A DNA stretch of 64,000 nucleotides, taken from the NCBI RefSeq assembly GCF_019352895.1, contig NZ_JAAAFX010000008.1, positions 62,001 through 126,000 on the forward strand, written 5' to 3'. The translations under genes were made by a program, and so were the position numbers. This DNA comes from Variovorax boronicumulans (GTDB lineage: Bacteria; Pseudomonadota; Gammaproteobacteria; Burkholderiales; Burkholderiaceae_C). The stretch's first letter is position 1; the number at the start of each line of letters is the position of its first letter. Of the stretch, positions 52,904 through 62,315 are shown piece after piece. The notes under the pieces were generated by a model that saw only the letters and a program-made list of their open reading frames with translations, was not told the origin of the DNA and made no database searches.

Positions 52904-53938
52904 TCAGGCCGCTTCGCGGTAGAACAGCGTGCGGCCCGGCAGCGGCGCCACGGCTTTGCCGATGGCCGCGATGTGGTCGGGCGTGGTGCCGCAGCAGCCG
53001 CCCACGATGTTCACCAGGCCGTCGGCCGCGAACTCGTGCAGCAGGCGCGAGGTGACGTCGGGCGTCTCGTCGAAGCCGGTGTCGCTCATCGGGTTGGGCA
53101 GGCCGGCGTTGGGGTAGCAGCTGATGAAGGTGTCTTCGGCCACGCGCGCCAGTTCCTGGATGTAGGGCCGCATCAGCGCCGCGCCCAGCGCGCAGTTCAG
53201 CCCGATCGCCAGCGGGCGCGCATGGCGCACGCTGTGCCAGAAGGCGGTGACGGTCTGGCCGCTGAGGATGCGGCCCGAGGCGTCGGTCACGGTGCCGCTG
53301 ATCAGCAGCGGCAGCCGGTGGCCCGAGTTGTCGAAGTACTCGTCGACCGCGAACAGCGCGGCCTTGGCGTTGAGCGTGTCGAAGATGGTCTCGACCAGGA
53401 TCACGTCGGCCCCGCCCTCGACCAGCGCCTCGGTCTGCTCGTAGTAGGCCGCGCGCAGCGATTCGAAGTCGATGTTGCGCGCGCCGGGATCGTTCACGTC
53501 GGGGCTGATGCTCGCGGTCTTGGGCGTCGGGCCCAGAGCGCCGGCCACGAAGCGCGGCTTGTCCGGCGTGCTGAACTTGTCGCAGGCCGCGCGCGCGAGC
53601 TTCGCGGATGCGAGGTTCATCTCGCGCGCCAGGTGCGCCATCTTGTAATCCTCCTGCGCGATGGTGGTCGCGCCGAAGGTGTTGGTCTCGATCAGGTCGG
53701 CACCGGCCGCGAGGTAGCCCTCGTGGATGTCGGAGATCACGTCGGGCCGCGTGAGCGAGAGCAGCTCGTTGTTGCCCTTCACGTCACGCTCGAAGTCCTT
53801 GAAGCGCTCGCCGCGGTACTGCGCTTCCGTGAGCTTGAAGCGCTGGATCATCGTGCCCATGGCGCCATCGAGGATGGCGATGCGTTGGGAGAGGATGGCG
53901 GGCAGCGCCTGGGCTCGGGTGTACGCGACGGGTTTCAT
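52904..53938 (-). CDS. metH: Methionine synthase homocysteine-binding part (split MetH)
   Basis: 344 residues. The homocysteine S-methyltransferase domain has ILDGAMGTMIQRFKL at the start, and the zinc-binding cysteines IGLNCALGA near residue 245 and GGCCGTTPDHI near 315. It supplies the domain missing from the protein at 44892-47654; both are on the same strand but about 5.2 kb apart. Split MetH is usual in Comamonadaceae. No riboswitch is evident in its short leader, unlike the other half. Confidence 0.92.
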   Translation of the reverse strand: MKPVAYTRAQALPAILSQRIAILDGAMGTMIQRFKLTEAQYRGERFKDFERDVKGNNELLSLTRPDVISDIHEGYLAAGADLIETNTFGATTIAQEDYKMAHLAREMNLASAKLARAACDKFSTPDKPRFVAGALGPTPKTASISPDVNDPGARNIDFESLRAAYYEQTEALVEGGADVILVETIFDTLNAKAALFAVDEYFDNSGHRLPLLISGTVTDASGRILSGQTVTAFWHSVRHARPLAIGLNCALGAALMRPYIQELARVAEDTFISCYPNAGLPNPMSDTGFDETPDVTSRLLHEFAADGLVNIVGGCCGTTPDHIAAIGKAVAPLPGRTLFYREAA

Positions 53939-54012
53939 TGCCGAAATTCTAGGCGCTCGGCCCGGCCGATGCCTCCGAAGGGATGCTCGTCGCCGACGCG
54001 GCCGTGCTCGGC

Positions 54013-54954
54013 TCACGGCCGCGTCCAGGGTGCAGCCCACGGCCCTTGCTGCTGCGACGGCCGGGGCAGCACCAAGTCCACGGCTTCGCGATCGTTGGGC
54101 AGCCCCGTCACGCTGCCCACGGGCGACGGCGCCAGCGCCGCACGTCTATAGGTCGAGGGGCGGACACCGGTGTGGCCCTTGAAGAAGCGCGAGAAGTTGC
54201 TCGGCGCGGAGAAGCCCAGGTCCATCGCCACCGCGGTCAGCGACTCGCCTTCGTAAAGCAGTCTGCGGATCGCCTCCTCCACGCGCACCGCGCTCCAGAA
54301 GACCTGCGGCGTGGTGTGCAGCTGGTCGCGAAAGAGCGCGAAGAAGTGCGCCCGCGACAGCCCCACCTTGGCCGCGATGTCGTCCACCGGCGTCTTGTCA
54401 CCGACGTGCTCGCGCATGTACGCGATGGCGCGGCGCAGCCGATGGTCCAGGCTCGGATGTGCGTTCACGCGCATGCCATGGTCGGGATAGGCGACCGATG
54501 CCTCGATCGCCGCGCCCAGCAACTGCTCCACCTCGTCGTCGACACGCGCGCGCGGCTCGTGGGCGTTGAGCATCAGGTCGAGCACGGTCCAGCAGGCGCG
54601 CCGGATCATCGCGTTGATGGGCACGCGCGCCGAGGTGAAGGCCAGCGGCCGTCCGGTGGCAAGGCGGCGTTCCTCCAGCCATGGCCGCGACATGTAGAAG
54701 CACAGGAACACCGACGGTGCATCGGAGTCGAGCAGCGTCATGTCGTGCTGCTCGAAGGCGTTCACGCCCAGCGCCACCTGGTCGCTGTACTGCAGCACCT
54801 CGCTGCCGATGCGCGCCTGCGCACGCGCGCCGCCGAGCCAGAACGCGATGTGGGCTTCGCTGTGCGAATGGGGCACGAGATCGGCCTCGAGGTTGAGGAC
54901 CACCGCTCGCCCGAAGGCGCCTTCGTGCAGGGCGAACGCTTCCAACTCTGCCAT
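54013..54954 (-). CDS. AraC-family transcriptional regulator of the 55-64 kb operon
   Basis: 313 residues. N-terminal AraC-binding cupin (residues about 15-100, LVPHSHSEAHIAFWLGG), C-terminal pair of helix-turn-helix units (VDDIAAKVGLSRAHFFALF; LTAVAMDLGFSAPSNFSRFF). It is divergent from the catabolic operon starting at 55183. Two 11-base direct repeats lie in the shared 228-bp gap, so it is probably the operon's activator. Confidence 0.9.
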   Translation of the reverse strand: MAELEAFALHEGAFGRAVVLNLEADLVPHSHSEAHIAFWLGGARAQARIGSEVLQYSDQVALGVNAFEQHDMTLLDSDAPSVFLCFYMSRPWLEERRLATGRPLAFTSARVPINAMIRRACWTVLDLMLNAHEPRARVDDEVEQLLGAAIEASVAYPDHGMRVNAHPSLDHRLRRAIAYMREHVGDKTPVDDIAAKVGLSRAHFFALFRDQLHTTPQVFWSAVRVEEAIRRLLYEGESLTAVAMDLGFSAPSNFSRFFKGHTGVRPSTYRRAALAPSPVGSVTGLPNDREAVDLVLPRPSQQQGPWAAPWTRP

Positions 54955-55050
54955 GGCGCTTGCTCCGTCTGTGGGTTGGAGCGGATTCTGATTGCGTGCA
55001 ACCGGCGCGTCGCACCGGCTTCGGGAAAGTCCCAACAACACCGCCGGACT

Positions 55051-55081
55051 CAGCGATAAGCCACCCGATCCAGCGATAAGC
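55051..55081 (+). promoter_or_regulatory. Direct repeats, candidate AraC-type activator site
   Basis: CAGCGATAAGC occurs twice, at 55051-55061 and 55071-55081, exactly 20 bases apart, about two turns of the helix. TACATT, a -10-like hexamer, follows at 55101-55106, so the second repeat would cover the -35 region. This is the geometry of AraC-type activation of the rightward operon. Confidence 0.6.
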
Positions 55082-55182
55082 GGCCTCGCCGATGCATGCC
55101 TACATTCCTCCCATCGCGAGGCACATGGCTTGTGTCCGCCCCGCCCCGCCCCGCCATCGAGTGCATCAACACGGAGAGCTTC

Positions 55183-56052
55183 ATGCGCCTTGCCACCTAC
55201 CGAATCCACGGCCGAGCCCACGTCGGACGTCTGTCCGCCGACGGCACCCACATCGCCCCCCTGGCACTGTCGCCCCAACAGTCCGAGCGCGGCATCCTCA
55301 GCGTGATCGAACTGCTGGCCAGCGGCGAGCCGATGCCGCCCGCGGCCGGCCCCGAAGTGGCGCTGGTGCTGTCCCAGCTCGACGCGCCGCTGCCGCTGCC
55401 GCGGCGCAACCTCTGGTGCGTGGGCCGCAACTACCACGCGCATGCGAAGGAACTGTCGGCCTCGGTGTTCAAGGACAACGACACCGATCCCGAGTCGTGG
55501 CCCATCGTTTTCACCAAGGTGCCCGAGTGCGTGGTGGGCCCCTTCGACGACGTGCTGGTGCCGACCGACGTGTCGACGCAGATCGACTACGAAGCCGAGC
55601 TCGCGGTGGTGATCGGCAAGGGCGGCAAGAACATCCGCCGCGCGGACGCGATGGACTACGTGTTCGGCTACACGGTGGTCAACGACGTGACCGCGCGCGA
55701 CGTGCAGATGCGCCACCAGCAGTGGGACATGGGCAAGTCCTTCGACACCTTCTGCCCGATGGGCCCGTGGATCGTGACCGCCGACGAGCTCGACGGCCGC
55801 CAGACGCGCGTGCGCTGCTGGGTCAACGGCGAGCTGCGCCAGGAAGGCCCGACGCAGAACATGATCTTCGACATCCCGACGCTGATCGAGACCGTCTCGC
55901 GCGGCATCACGCTCTATCCGGGCGACGTGATCGCCACCGGCACGCCGGCCGGCGTGGGCATGGGCATGAAGCCGCCGCGCTACCTGAAGGCGGGCGACGT
56001 GGTGCGCATCGAGATCGACGGCCTGGGCGCCATCGAGAACAAGTTCGTCTGA
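55183..56052 (+). CDS. Fumarylacetoacetate hydrolase family protein
   Basis: 289 residues, standard FAH length. Metal ligands are in IDYEAELAVVIGK near residue 140 and NDVTARDVQ near 170; GDVIATGTPAGVGMGM lies near the C-terminus. Members cleave or isomerise acyl-pyruvates and oxo-dioic acids from ring-cleavage pathways. GGAGAG precedes the ATG. First gene of the AraC-controlled operon; the downstream hydrolases suggest the substrate is a cyclic amide or ester derivative (inference). Confidence 0.88.
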   Translation: MRLATYRIHGRAHVGRLSADGTHIAPLALSPQQSERGILSVIELLASGEPMPPAAGPEVALVLSQLDAPLPLPRRNLWCVGRNYHAHAKELSASVFKDNDTDPESWPIVFTKVPECVVGPFDDVLVPTDVSTQIDYEAELAVVIGKGGKNIRRADAMDYVFGYTVVNDVTARDVQMRHQQWDMGKSFDTFCPMGPWIVTADELDGRQTRVRCWVNGELRQEGPTQNMIFDIPTLIETVSRGITLYPGDVIATGTPAGVGMGMKPPRYLKAGDVVRIEIDGLGAIENKFV

Positions 56053-56066
56053 GCGGGAGCCCCAGC

Positions 56067-56852
56067 ATGACGACGCATTTCGTGGACGGCCTGGCCGTCG
56101 AGGTGGAGGGCGAAGGCACGCCGGTGGTGTGCGTGCACGGCCTCGGCGGCTCGAGCAACAACTGGAGCCCGGTGATGAAGGCGCTGCGCGGCTTCCAGGT
56201 GATCCGCATCGACCTGCCGGGCAGCGCGCGCTCTGCAGGTGCCGCGCATGGCGCGCTGTCGATCCAGGTCTTCGTCGACGCAATTGCCCGCGTCTGCGAG
56301 CGCCTGTCGGTGCGCGGCGCGCACTTCCTCGGGCACTCGCTCGGGACCATCGTCTGCCAGCACCTCGCAGTGCAGCAGCCTGCGCTGGTGCGCAGCCTGG
56401 CGCTGTTCGGCCCGCTCGTCTGTCCGCCCGAAGCGGCACGCCCCAACATCCGCGCCCGCGCGCAGAAGGCGGCCAGCGAAGGCCTGCCCGGCCTGCAGCT
56501 GATCGCCGACCAGATCGTGCAGGCCGCCACCGCGGCGGCCACCAGGGAGTCGTCGCCGATCGCCTGCGCGCTGGTGCGAGAGAGCGTGATGCGCCAGGAC
56601 CCGCAGGGCTATGCAAAGAGCTGCGAGGCGCTGGCCGACGCGCAGTCGGCCGATCTCGAGGCATTGAAGGTGCCGACGCTGCTGGTGACAGGCGACGAGG
56701 ACGCCGTCGCACCGCCGAGCCACGTGCACGCGATGGCCCAGCGCATCGCCGGCGCGCGCGTGCAGGTGCTCAACCGCTGCGGCCACTGGACCACCTTCGA
56801 GCGGCCGCAGGAATGCGAACGCCTGCTCGCCGACTTCCTCGCGCGAGCCTAG
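56067..56852 (+). CDS. Alpha/beta hydrolase
   Basis: 261 residues. Catalytic triad: Ser in FLGHSLGTIV near residue 94, Asp in VTGDEDAVAP near 213, His in RCGHWTTFE near 240; the oxyanion motif is HGLGGSSNNW. The size and motifs match 3-oxoadipate enol-lactonase-type or carboxylesterase-type enzymes. It follows the FAH gene by 14 bp. The exact ester or lactone substrate is unknown. Confidence 0.88.
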   Translation: MTTHFVDGLAVEVEGEGTPVVCVHGLGGSSNNWSPVMKALRGFQVIRIDLPGSARSAGAAHGALSIQVFVDAIARVCERLSVRGAHFLGHSLGTIVCQHLAVQQPALVRSLALFGPLVCPPEAARPNIRARAQKAASEGLPGLQLIADQIVQAATAAATRESSPIACALVRESVMRQDPQGYAKSCEALADAQSADLEALKVPTLLVTGDEDAVAPPSHVHAMAQRIAGARVQVLNRCGHWTTFERPQECERLLADFLARA

Positions 56853-56895
56853 CCGCCGCCCGCGCGACGGCTGCACAACAAAGACGGAGACAAGC

Positions 56896-58173
56896 ATGAG
56901 CGACATCGTGATCACCAACGCACGCATCTTCGATGCGAGCGGTGACCATCCCTTCAGCGGCGAGGTGCACATCGAGGGCAACCGCATCACGCAGGTTCGC
57001 CGCGGTGGCGCCAGCGGCGCCCAGGCGCGCCAGACCATCGATGCGGCCGGTGCCTTCCTGATGCCGGGCATGACCGAGGCCCACACGCACTTCGCCTGGA
57101 ACGACCAGCCCAACCTGTCGTCGATCCAGATGATGCCGCCCGAGGAGCACATCCTGTGGTGCGTGCGCGTGGCCAAGCGCTACCTCGACATGGGCTGGAC
57201 CTCCTGCGTCGGCGCGGCCACCGCCAAACCTCGCCTCGACGTGGTCACGCGCAATGCGATCAATGCGGGCGAGTTTCCCGGTCCGCGCTACCTGGCGGCC
57301 AGCCAGGAGATCACGGTGCAGGGCGGCCTGGGCGACGAGACGCGGCCGCACCTGCCATTCGAGGAGCTGAGCTTCGGCACCGTGGTCAGCGGCCCCGAGG
57401 AGATGCGCCGCGCGGTACGCCAGTTCATCAAGTACGGGGTCGACTCGGTCAAGCTGAACCTCTCGGGCGAGTACATCGCGGGCATCCCGGCCGAGTTCAC
57501 GCCCTTCTCCGACGAGGAAGTCGCGATGTGCGTGCGCGAGGCCAAGCGCTTCGGCAAGCGCGTGGCCGCGCATGCGCGTTCAGCGGAGTCGGTCAAGCAG
57601 TGCGTGCGACACGGCATCGAGGTGATCTACCACGCGAGCTTCGCCGACGAGGAAGCGCTCGACATGCTCGAGGCCAACAAGGACAAGCATTTCGTCGCGC
57701 CCGGCCTGGCCTGGCTGATCAACACCTCGTACCACGCGGCCGAATGGGGCATCACGCCCGAGGTGGCCGAGCAGATGGGCTACCACCGCGAGCTCGAGAT
57801 CGCGATCGAGACGATGAAGCGCCTGCACCGGCGCGGCATCAAGATCCTGCCGGGCGGCGACTACGGCTTCGCCTGGGTGCGCCACGGAACCAACGCCAAG
57901 GACCTCGAGTACTTCATGAAGTACGTGGGCATGAGCGCCACCGACGCGCTGCTGTCGGCCACGCGCGAGGGCGGCAAGATCATGATGCGCCCGCACGAGC
58001 TCGGCCAGATCCGGCCCGGCTTCCTGGCCGACCTGCTGCTGATCGATGGCGACCCGCTGGCCGACATCTCGGTGCTGCAGAAGCCCGAGCGCATCCTGGC
58101 CGTCATGAAGGACGGACAGTTCCACAAGTCCCCCGCCGTCACAGAGACGCGCGGCGGTGGCCGCCCCTACTGA
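56896..58173 (+). CDS. Amidohydrolase family protein (imidazolonepropionase-like)
   Basis: 425 residues. The amidohydrolase fold has the metal motif EAHTHFAWND (HxH) near residue 60, further His in VAAHARSAESV and IYHASF, and the Asp of LPGGDYGFAWVRHG. The MPGMTEAHTHF start is typical of the imidazolonepropionase/prolidase-like subgroup, which opens cyclic amides or cleaves N-acyl bonds. It sits between the alpha/beta hydrolase and transporter genes of the same operon, so it may perform the first intracellular step. Confidence 0.88.
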   Translation: MSDIVITNARIFDASGDHPFSGEVHIEGNRITQVRRGGASGAQARQTIDAAGAFLMPGMTEAHTHFAWNDQPNLSSIQMMPPEEHILWCVRVAKRYLDMGWTSCVGAATAKPRLDVVTRNAINAGEFPGPRYLAASQEITVQGGLGDETRPHLPFEELSFGTVVSGPEEMRRAVRQFIKYGVDSVKLNLSGEYIAGIPAEFTPFSDEEVAMCVREAKRFGKRVAAHARSAESVKQCVRHGIEVIYHASFADEEALDMLEANKDKHFVAPGLAWLINTSYHAAEWGITPEVAEQMGYHRELEIAIETMKRLHRRGIKILPGGDYGFAWVRHGTNAKDLEYFMKYVGMSATDALLSATREGGKIMMRPHELGQIRPGFLADLLLIDGDPLADISVLQKPERILAVMKDGQFHKSPAVTETRGGGRPY

Positions 58174-58206
58174 CGGCCCCGGGCCGCACGCACACCCCAG
58201 ACCCCT

Positions 58207-59148
58207 ATGAACGTCCGACAACGAACGGCGTGGGCCGCGCTCGCGCTGGTGCTGCTCGCCCTGAGCGCCGCCGGCCTGGCCCACAACGCCAAGCTCTTCG
58301 TGCTCACGCTGCTCAACGGCCTCACGCTGGCGGGGCTCTACTTCCTCGTGGCCAGCGGCTTCACGCTGATCTTCGGCCTGATGCGCAACGTGAACCTCGC
58401 GCACGGTGCGCTGTTCCTGATGGGCGCCTACGTCGGCTACAGCGTCGGCACGTACTCCGGTTCGTGGACGTTGGCCCTCGTCGCGGGCTTCCTTTCCGCG
58501 GGGCTGGCCGGCGTTGCGATGCAGATGCTGATCTTCCGCCGCATGGAAGGCCAGGAGATGCGCCAGACGCTGGTGACCATCGGCCTGTCGATCGTGATGG
58601 CCGACCTTTTCATGTGGATCTGGGGCGGCGACGTCTACCAGTTCAGCCCACCGGAATGGCTGGACACCCGACTGTCCTTGCCACTGGTGGTGGCCTACCC
58701 GACCTTCCGCCTGTTCATGCTCGTGGTGGCGGTCGTCATCGGCCTGCTGCTGTGGCTGATGCTCAACCGCACGGTGGTCGGCATGATGATCCGCGCCGGC
58801 GTCGACGACCGGCAGATGCTGTCGGCCAGCGGCGTCAAGGTGCAGCGCCTGTTCGTCATCGCCTTCGCGATCGGCGCGGGGCTGGCCGGCCTGGGCGGCG
58901 TGATCGGCGGCACCGCGCTGTCGATCGCGCCGGGCGAGGACGTGCGCTACCTGCTCGCCTCGCTGATCGTGGTCATCGTGGGCGGCATCGGCAGCATCTC
59001 CGGCGCGGCCGTGGGTGCGCTGCTGATCGGCATGGCCGAGACCTTCGGCCTGGCCTACGTACCGACCTACGGCGTGGTCTTCACCTTCGTGCTGCTGGTG
59101 GTCGCGCTCGCGTTCCGTCCAAACGGCCTTCTCGGAGCCAACCGGTGA
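58207..59148 (+). CDS. ABC transporter permease, LivH type
   Basis: 313 residues, eight or so membrane segments. Landmarks are TLLNGLTLAGLYFLVASGFTLIFGLMRNVNLAHG (given as one landmark by parts) near residue 38 and the EAA-like loop GGIGSISGAAVGAL near 265. With the LivM-type permease next to it, it forms the membrane part of the second HAAT transporter in the window. Its stop overlaps the next start by one base (TGATG). Confidence 0.9.
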   Translation: MNVRQRTAWAALALVLLALSAAGLAHNAKLFVLTLLNGLTLAGLYFLVASGFTLIFGLMRNVNLAHGALFLMGAYVGYSVGTYSGSWTLALVAGFLSAGLAGVAMQMLIFRRMEGQEMRQTLVTIGLSIVMADLFMWIWGGDVYQFSPPEWLDTRLSLPLVVAYPTFRLFMLVVAVVIGLLLWLMLNRTVVGMMIRAGVDDRQMLSASGVKVQRLFVIAFAIGAGLAGLGGVIGGTALSIAPGEDVRYLLASLIVVIVGGIGSISGAAVGALLIGMAETFGLAYVPTYGVVFTFVLLVVALAFRPNGLLGANR

Positions 59149-60185
59149 TGGACACCTCCACCTCTTCTTCCCGCACACCCCTGCGCACCGCACCGGCCTG
59201 GCGCCTGCCCGCGAGCACCCCCGGGTGGGCGCTGCTGCTGGTCGCGCTGCTGGCCTACCCGCTGCTGGTGCCCTCGTTCTGGGCCTACCAGATCGGCGCA
59301 CAGAGCCTGGTGCTGGGCACCATCGCGCTGTCGCTGAGCTTCCTCGCCGGCTATGGTGGCATGGTGAGCCTGGCGCAGATGACGGTGGCCGGTCTTGCAG
59401 CCTACCTGGTCTGCATCTTCGGCGTCTCGGCGGTGGACACGGTGAGCCTGGGCTGGCCGCGCTGGCTGGCGATCGCACTGGCACTGCCCATCGCGACCTT
59501 GTCCGGCGTGGCCATCGGCACGCTCTCGATGCGCACCGAGGGCATTCGCACCATCATGATCACGCTAGCCATCGGCGTCGCTTTCTTCTACCTGACGCAG
59601 CAGAACTACGCGGTCTTCAACGGCTACCAGGGCTTCTCGGGCGTCACGGCGACGCCGCTGGCCGGCATCGACCTGAGCGCGCCGGTGCCCTTCTACTACC
59701 TGTGCCTGGCGGTCGCGGGAGCGCTCGCCATCGGGGTCGGCTATCTGGCGCGCTCAACCTTCGGCATCGCGCTGCAGGGCGTGCGCGACAACCCACGCCG
59801 CATGGCCTCGCTGGGCTTCAGCGTCACCGCGCACCGGTTGCTCGCGCATGCGATCGCCGGCTTCATCGCGGCCGTGGGCGGCGTGCTGTTCGTCTTCTAC
59901 AACCACCAGATCTCGCCGGGCAGCGTCTCTACCGCGGCGCTGATCAACGTGCTGGTGATCGCCGTGCTCGGCGGCATGCGGCATCCGGTCGGGGCATTCG
60001 TGGGCGCCGCGGTGTTCGTGCTGCTGCAGAACTTCGCCATCGACCTGGTGAGCCGCGAGCGCTTCAACCTGGTGATCGGCGGCGTCTTCCTTCTCGTGGT
60101 CCTGGTCTCGCCGGACGGCGTGCTCGGACTCGCATCCCGCCTGCGAGGCTTTCTGCGCCCGGCCTCGCGCGACCAGGGGCGCTGA
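59148..60185 (+). CDS. ABC transporter permease, LivM type
   Basis: 345 residues. A hydrophilic N-terminus of about 30 residues is followed by LivM-type helices with SLSFLAGYGGMVSLAQMTVAG near residue 70, then FGIALQGVRDNPRRMASLGF near residue 215 and GGMRHPVGAFVGAAVFVLLQ. It pairs with the LivH-type permease. In contrast to the first locus the two permeases are separate genes here. Confidence 0.9.
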   Translation: MDTSTSSSRTPLRTAPAWRLPASTPGWALLLVALLAYPLLVPSFWAYQIGAQSLVLGTIALSLSFLAGYGGMVSLAQMTVAGLAAYLVCIFGVSAVDTVSLGWPRWLAIALALPIATLSGVAIGTLSMRTEGIRTIMITLAIGVAFFYLTQQNYAVFNGYQGFSGVTATPLAGIDLSAPVPFYYLCLAVAGALAIGVGYLARSTFGIALQGVRDNPRRMASLGFSVTAHRLLAHAIAGFIAAVGGVLFVFYNHQISPGSVSTAALINVLVIAVLGGMRHPVGAFVGAAVFVLLQNFAIDLVSRERFNLVIGGVFLLVVLVSPDGVLGLASRLRGFLRPASRDQGR

Positions 60186-60228
60186 CAGGGCCTGGGCTTT
60201 CCTTCCAAAAAACACAACGGAGACACGC

Positions 60229-61491
60229 ATGACGCATCGATACGCAACTTCCCGCCTGTGCCGGCTGCCGCTGGCGCTGACCCTGGCGTTCGGCACCGGC
60301 GCCGGCTTCGCGCAGCAGCCCTCGCAGACGATCAAGGTGGGCGCGCTCGCCTCGATGGAGGGCGCGTTCACCGTGCTCGGCCAGGACGGCATGCGCGGCA
60401 TGGAGCTGGCGCTCAAGGAGCGCGACTACAAGGCCGGCGGCAAGACGATCCAGCTGATCAAGAGCTCGTCCAACGGCAGCCCCGACTCGGCCCTGTCGGC
60501 CGCGCGCAAGCTGGTGGAGCAGGACAAGGTGGACATCGTGGTCGGGCCGACCTCGGGCTCCGAGGGCATCGCGGTGAAGAACTACGCGCGCACGCGGCCG
60601 GGCGTGACCTTCCTCAACGGCTCCTCGGCCGCGCAGGAGACCACGCTGCGCGAGCCGGCCGCCAACTTCTTCCGCTTCGGCACCGACGGTGCGCAATGGA
60701 TGGTGGGCCTGGGCTCCTATGCGGTGCAGAAGGGCTTCAAGAAGGTCGCGGTGATCGCCGAGGACTACGCCTTCCCCTACTCGCAGGTCCAGGGCTTCAT
60801 GGCCGAATTCTGCAAGGCCGGCGGACGGGTGGTGGACAAGGCCTGGGTGCCGCTGGGTACCAAGGACTATTCCTCGGTGATCGCCAAGCTGCCCGACGGC
60901 ATCGATGCGGTCTACGTGGCGCTGGGCGGCGCCGACGCGGTCAACTTCCTCACGCAGTACGAACAGCTGGGCGGCAGCAAGCCTTTCATCGGCGGCTCGA
61001 TCACGGTCGACCAGACCGTGCTCAGCTACAAGGGCAAGCGCCGCGACGCGCTGATAGGCACGCCCTCGGCCAGCCCGATCGCCGACAGCTGGGACGACCC
61101 GCAGTGGCGCAAGTTCGTGGCCGCCTACAAGGCGCAGTTCAAGGACGGGTTCTCGAGCCCCTCGCTGTTCGCGCACGGCTACTACGTCAACACGCTGGCC
61201 ATGCTGGATGCGCTCGACGCCGTCAAGGGCGACCTGTCGAACGAGCAGGCAGCACTGCGCAAGACGCTGGCCACAGTGCCGGTGAAGACGCCCACCGGCG
61301 AAGTGCGCCTGGACGAGAACCGCAATGCCATCGCCAGCATCTTCCTGACCGAAGTGGCCAAAGCGCCGGACGGCACGCTGTACAACAAGGTCGTGAAAGT
61401 CACGCCCAACGTGAACCAGCAGTTGGGCCTGTCGAAGGAAGACTTCGCGAAGATGGGCCTGGGCAGCCGCACCAACCCCGAGTGCAAGTGA
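60229..61491 (+). CDS. ABC transporter substrate-binding protein, LivK type
   Basis: 420 residues. Signal peptide ending GAGFAQ; the mature domain starts IKVGALASMEGAFTVLGQDG, of the Peripla_BP_6 fold. ADAVNFLTQYEQLGGSKPFIGGS is characteristic of the aromatic/branched-chain binding proteins. It lies 44 bp after the LivM gene. Its ligand is probably the compound degraded by the upstream hydrolases. Its stop overlaps the GTG start of the next gene by four bases. Confidence 0.9.
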   Translation: MTHRYATSRLCRLPLALTLAFGTGAGFAQQPSQTIKVGALASMEGAFTVLGQDGMRGMELALKERDYKAGGKTIQLIKSSSNGSPDSALSAARKLVEQDKVDIVVGPTSGSEGIAVKNYARTRPGVTFLNGSSAAQETTLREPAANFFRFGTDGAQWMVGLGSYAVQKGFKKVAVIAEDYAFPYSQVQGFMAEFCKAGGRVVDKAWVPLGTKDYSSVIAKLPDGIDAVYVALGGADAVNFLTQYEQLGGSKPFIGGSITVDQTVLSYKGKRRDALIGTPSASPIADSWDDPQWRKFVAAYKAQFKDGFSSPSLFAHGYYVNTLAMLDALDAVKGDLSNEQAALRKTLATVPVKTPTGEVRLDENRNAIASIFLTEVAKAPDGTLYNKVVKVTPNVNQQLGLSKEDFAKMGLGSRTNPECK

Positions 61492-62315
61492 TCACCGCAC
61501 GCAGCGACACCCTGCCGGCGCAGGCCGGCGGCAGCCACGGCAGCGCGGCCGGCTTCCTGTCCGGCAACGCACTGGAGCTGCACGCGGTGAGCCGGCACTT
61601 CGGCTCGCTGCGTGCGATCGACGACGTCTCCTTTACCGTGCGGGCCGGCGAGCGCTACGGCGTGCTGGGCTCCAACGGCGCGGGCAAGACGACGCTGTTC
61701 AACGCCATCACCGGCGACTTCCCACCGACGGCAGGGCGCGTGCAGCTGTTCGGCGAGGACGTGACCACCCTGCCCGCGCACGAGCGCGTGCGGCGCGGGC
61801 TGCGGCGCACCTACCAGACCTCGCTGCTGTTTCGCGAGCTTTCGGTGCGCGACAACATATTCCTCGCAGTGCGCGGCGTCGCCGCGGGCCGGCTTAGCCT
61901 GCGCCGGCCCGCGGCCGGCGCGCCCTCGCGCGAGGCCACCGAGGCGCTGATCGCGCAGGGCCGGCTGCAAGCGCTGGCCGACACGCCGGTGGCTGCGCTG
62001 TCGCACGGCCAGCAGCGCCAGCTGGAAATCACGATGGCATTGGCCGGCTCGCCGCGGCTGATCCTGTTCGACGAGCCGGCCGCCGGCCTCTCGCCCGCAG
62101 AACGCCGCGAACTGATGGCACTGCTCACCGGCCTGCCGCGGCACATCGGTTTCGTGATCATCGAGCACGACCTGGACATCGCGCTGTCGGTGGTCGACCG
62201 CGTGACCGTGATGCACAACGGTCGTGTGCTGGTGCACGGCACGCCGGAGGAAATCCAGCGCAACGACGACGTGCACGCGATCTACATGGGAGAAGGCCGT
62301 CATGCGCACCACTGA
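61488..62315 (+). CDS. ABC transporter ATP-binding protein, LivG type
   Basis: 275 residues from a GTG at 61488. Walker A SNGAGKTTLF near residue 63, Walker B LILFDEPAAGLSP, H-loop EHDLDIAL. The usual LSGG signature is LSHGQQRQLE, as in many LivG proteins. The first 27 residues are a Gly/Ser-rich extension. It overlaps the next ATPase gene by 14 bases. Confidence 0.9.
   Translation: MITARSDTLPAQAGGSHGSAAGFLSGNALELHAVSRHFGSLRAIDDVSFTVRAGERYGVLGSNGAGKTTLFNAITGDFPPTAGRVQLFGEDVTTLPAHERVRRGLRRTYQTSLLFRELSVRDNIFLAVRGVAAGRLSLRRPAAGAPSREATEALIAQGRLQALADTPVAALSHGQQRQLEITMALAGSPRLILFDEPAAGLSPAERRELMALLTGLPRHIGFVIIEHDLDIALSVVDRVTVMHNGRVLVHGTPEEIQRNDDVHAIYMGEGRHAHH

Noticed and set aside
52904..54012. 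Cobalamin riboswitch ahead of the homocysteine half of MetH
   Set aside because: The leader between 53939 and the AraC gene is only about 74 bases and lacks a B12-box; it is too short for that riboswitch.
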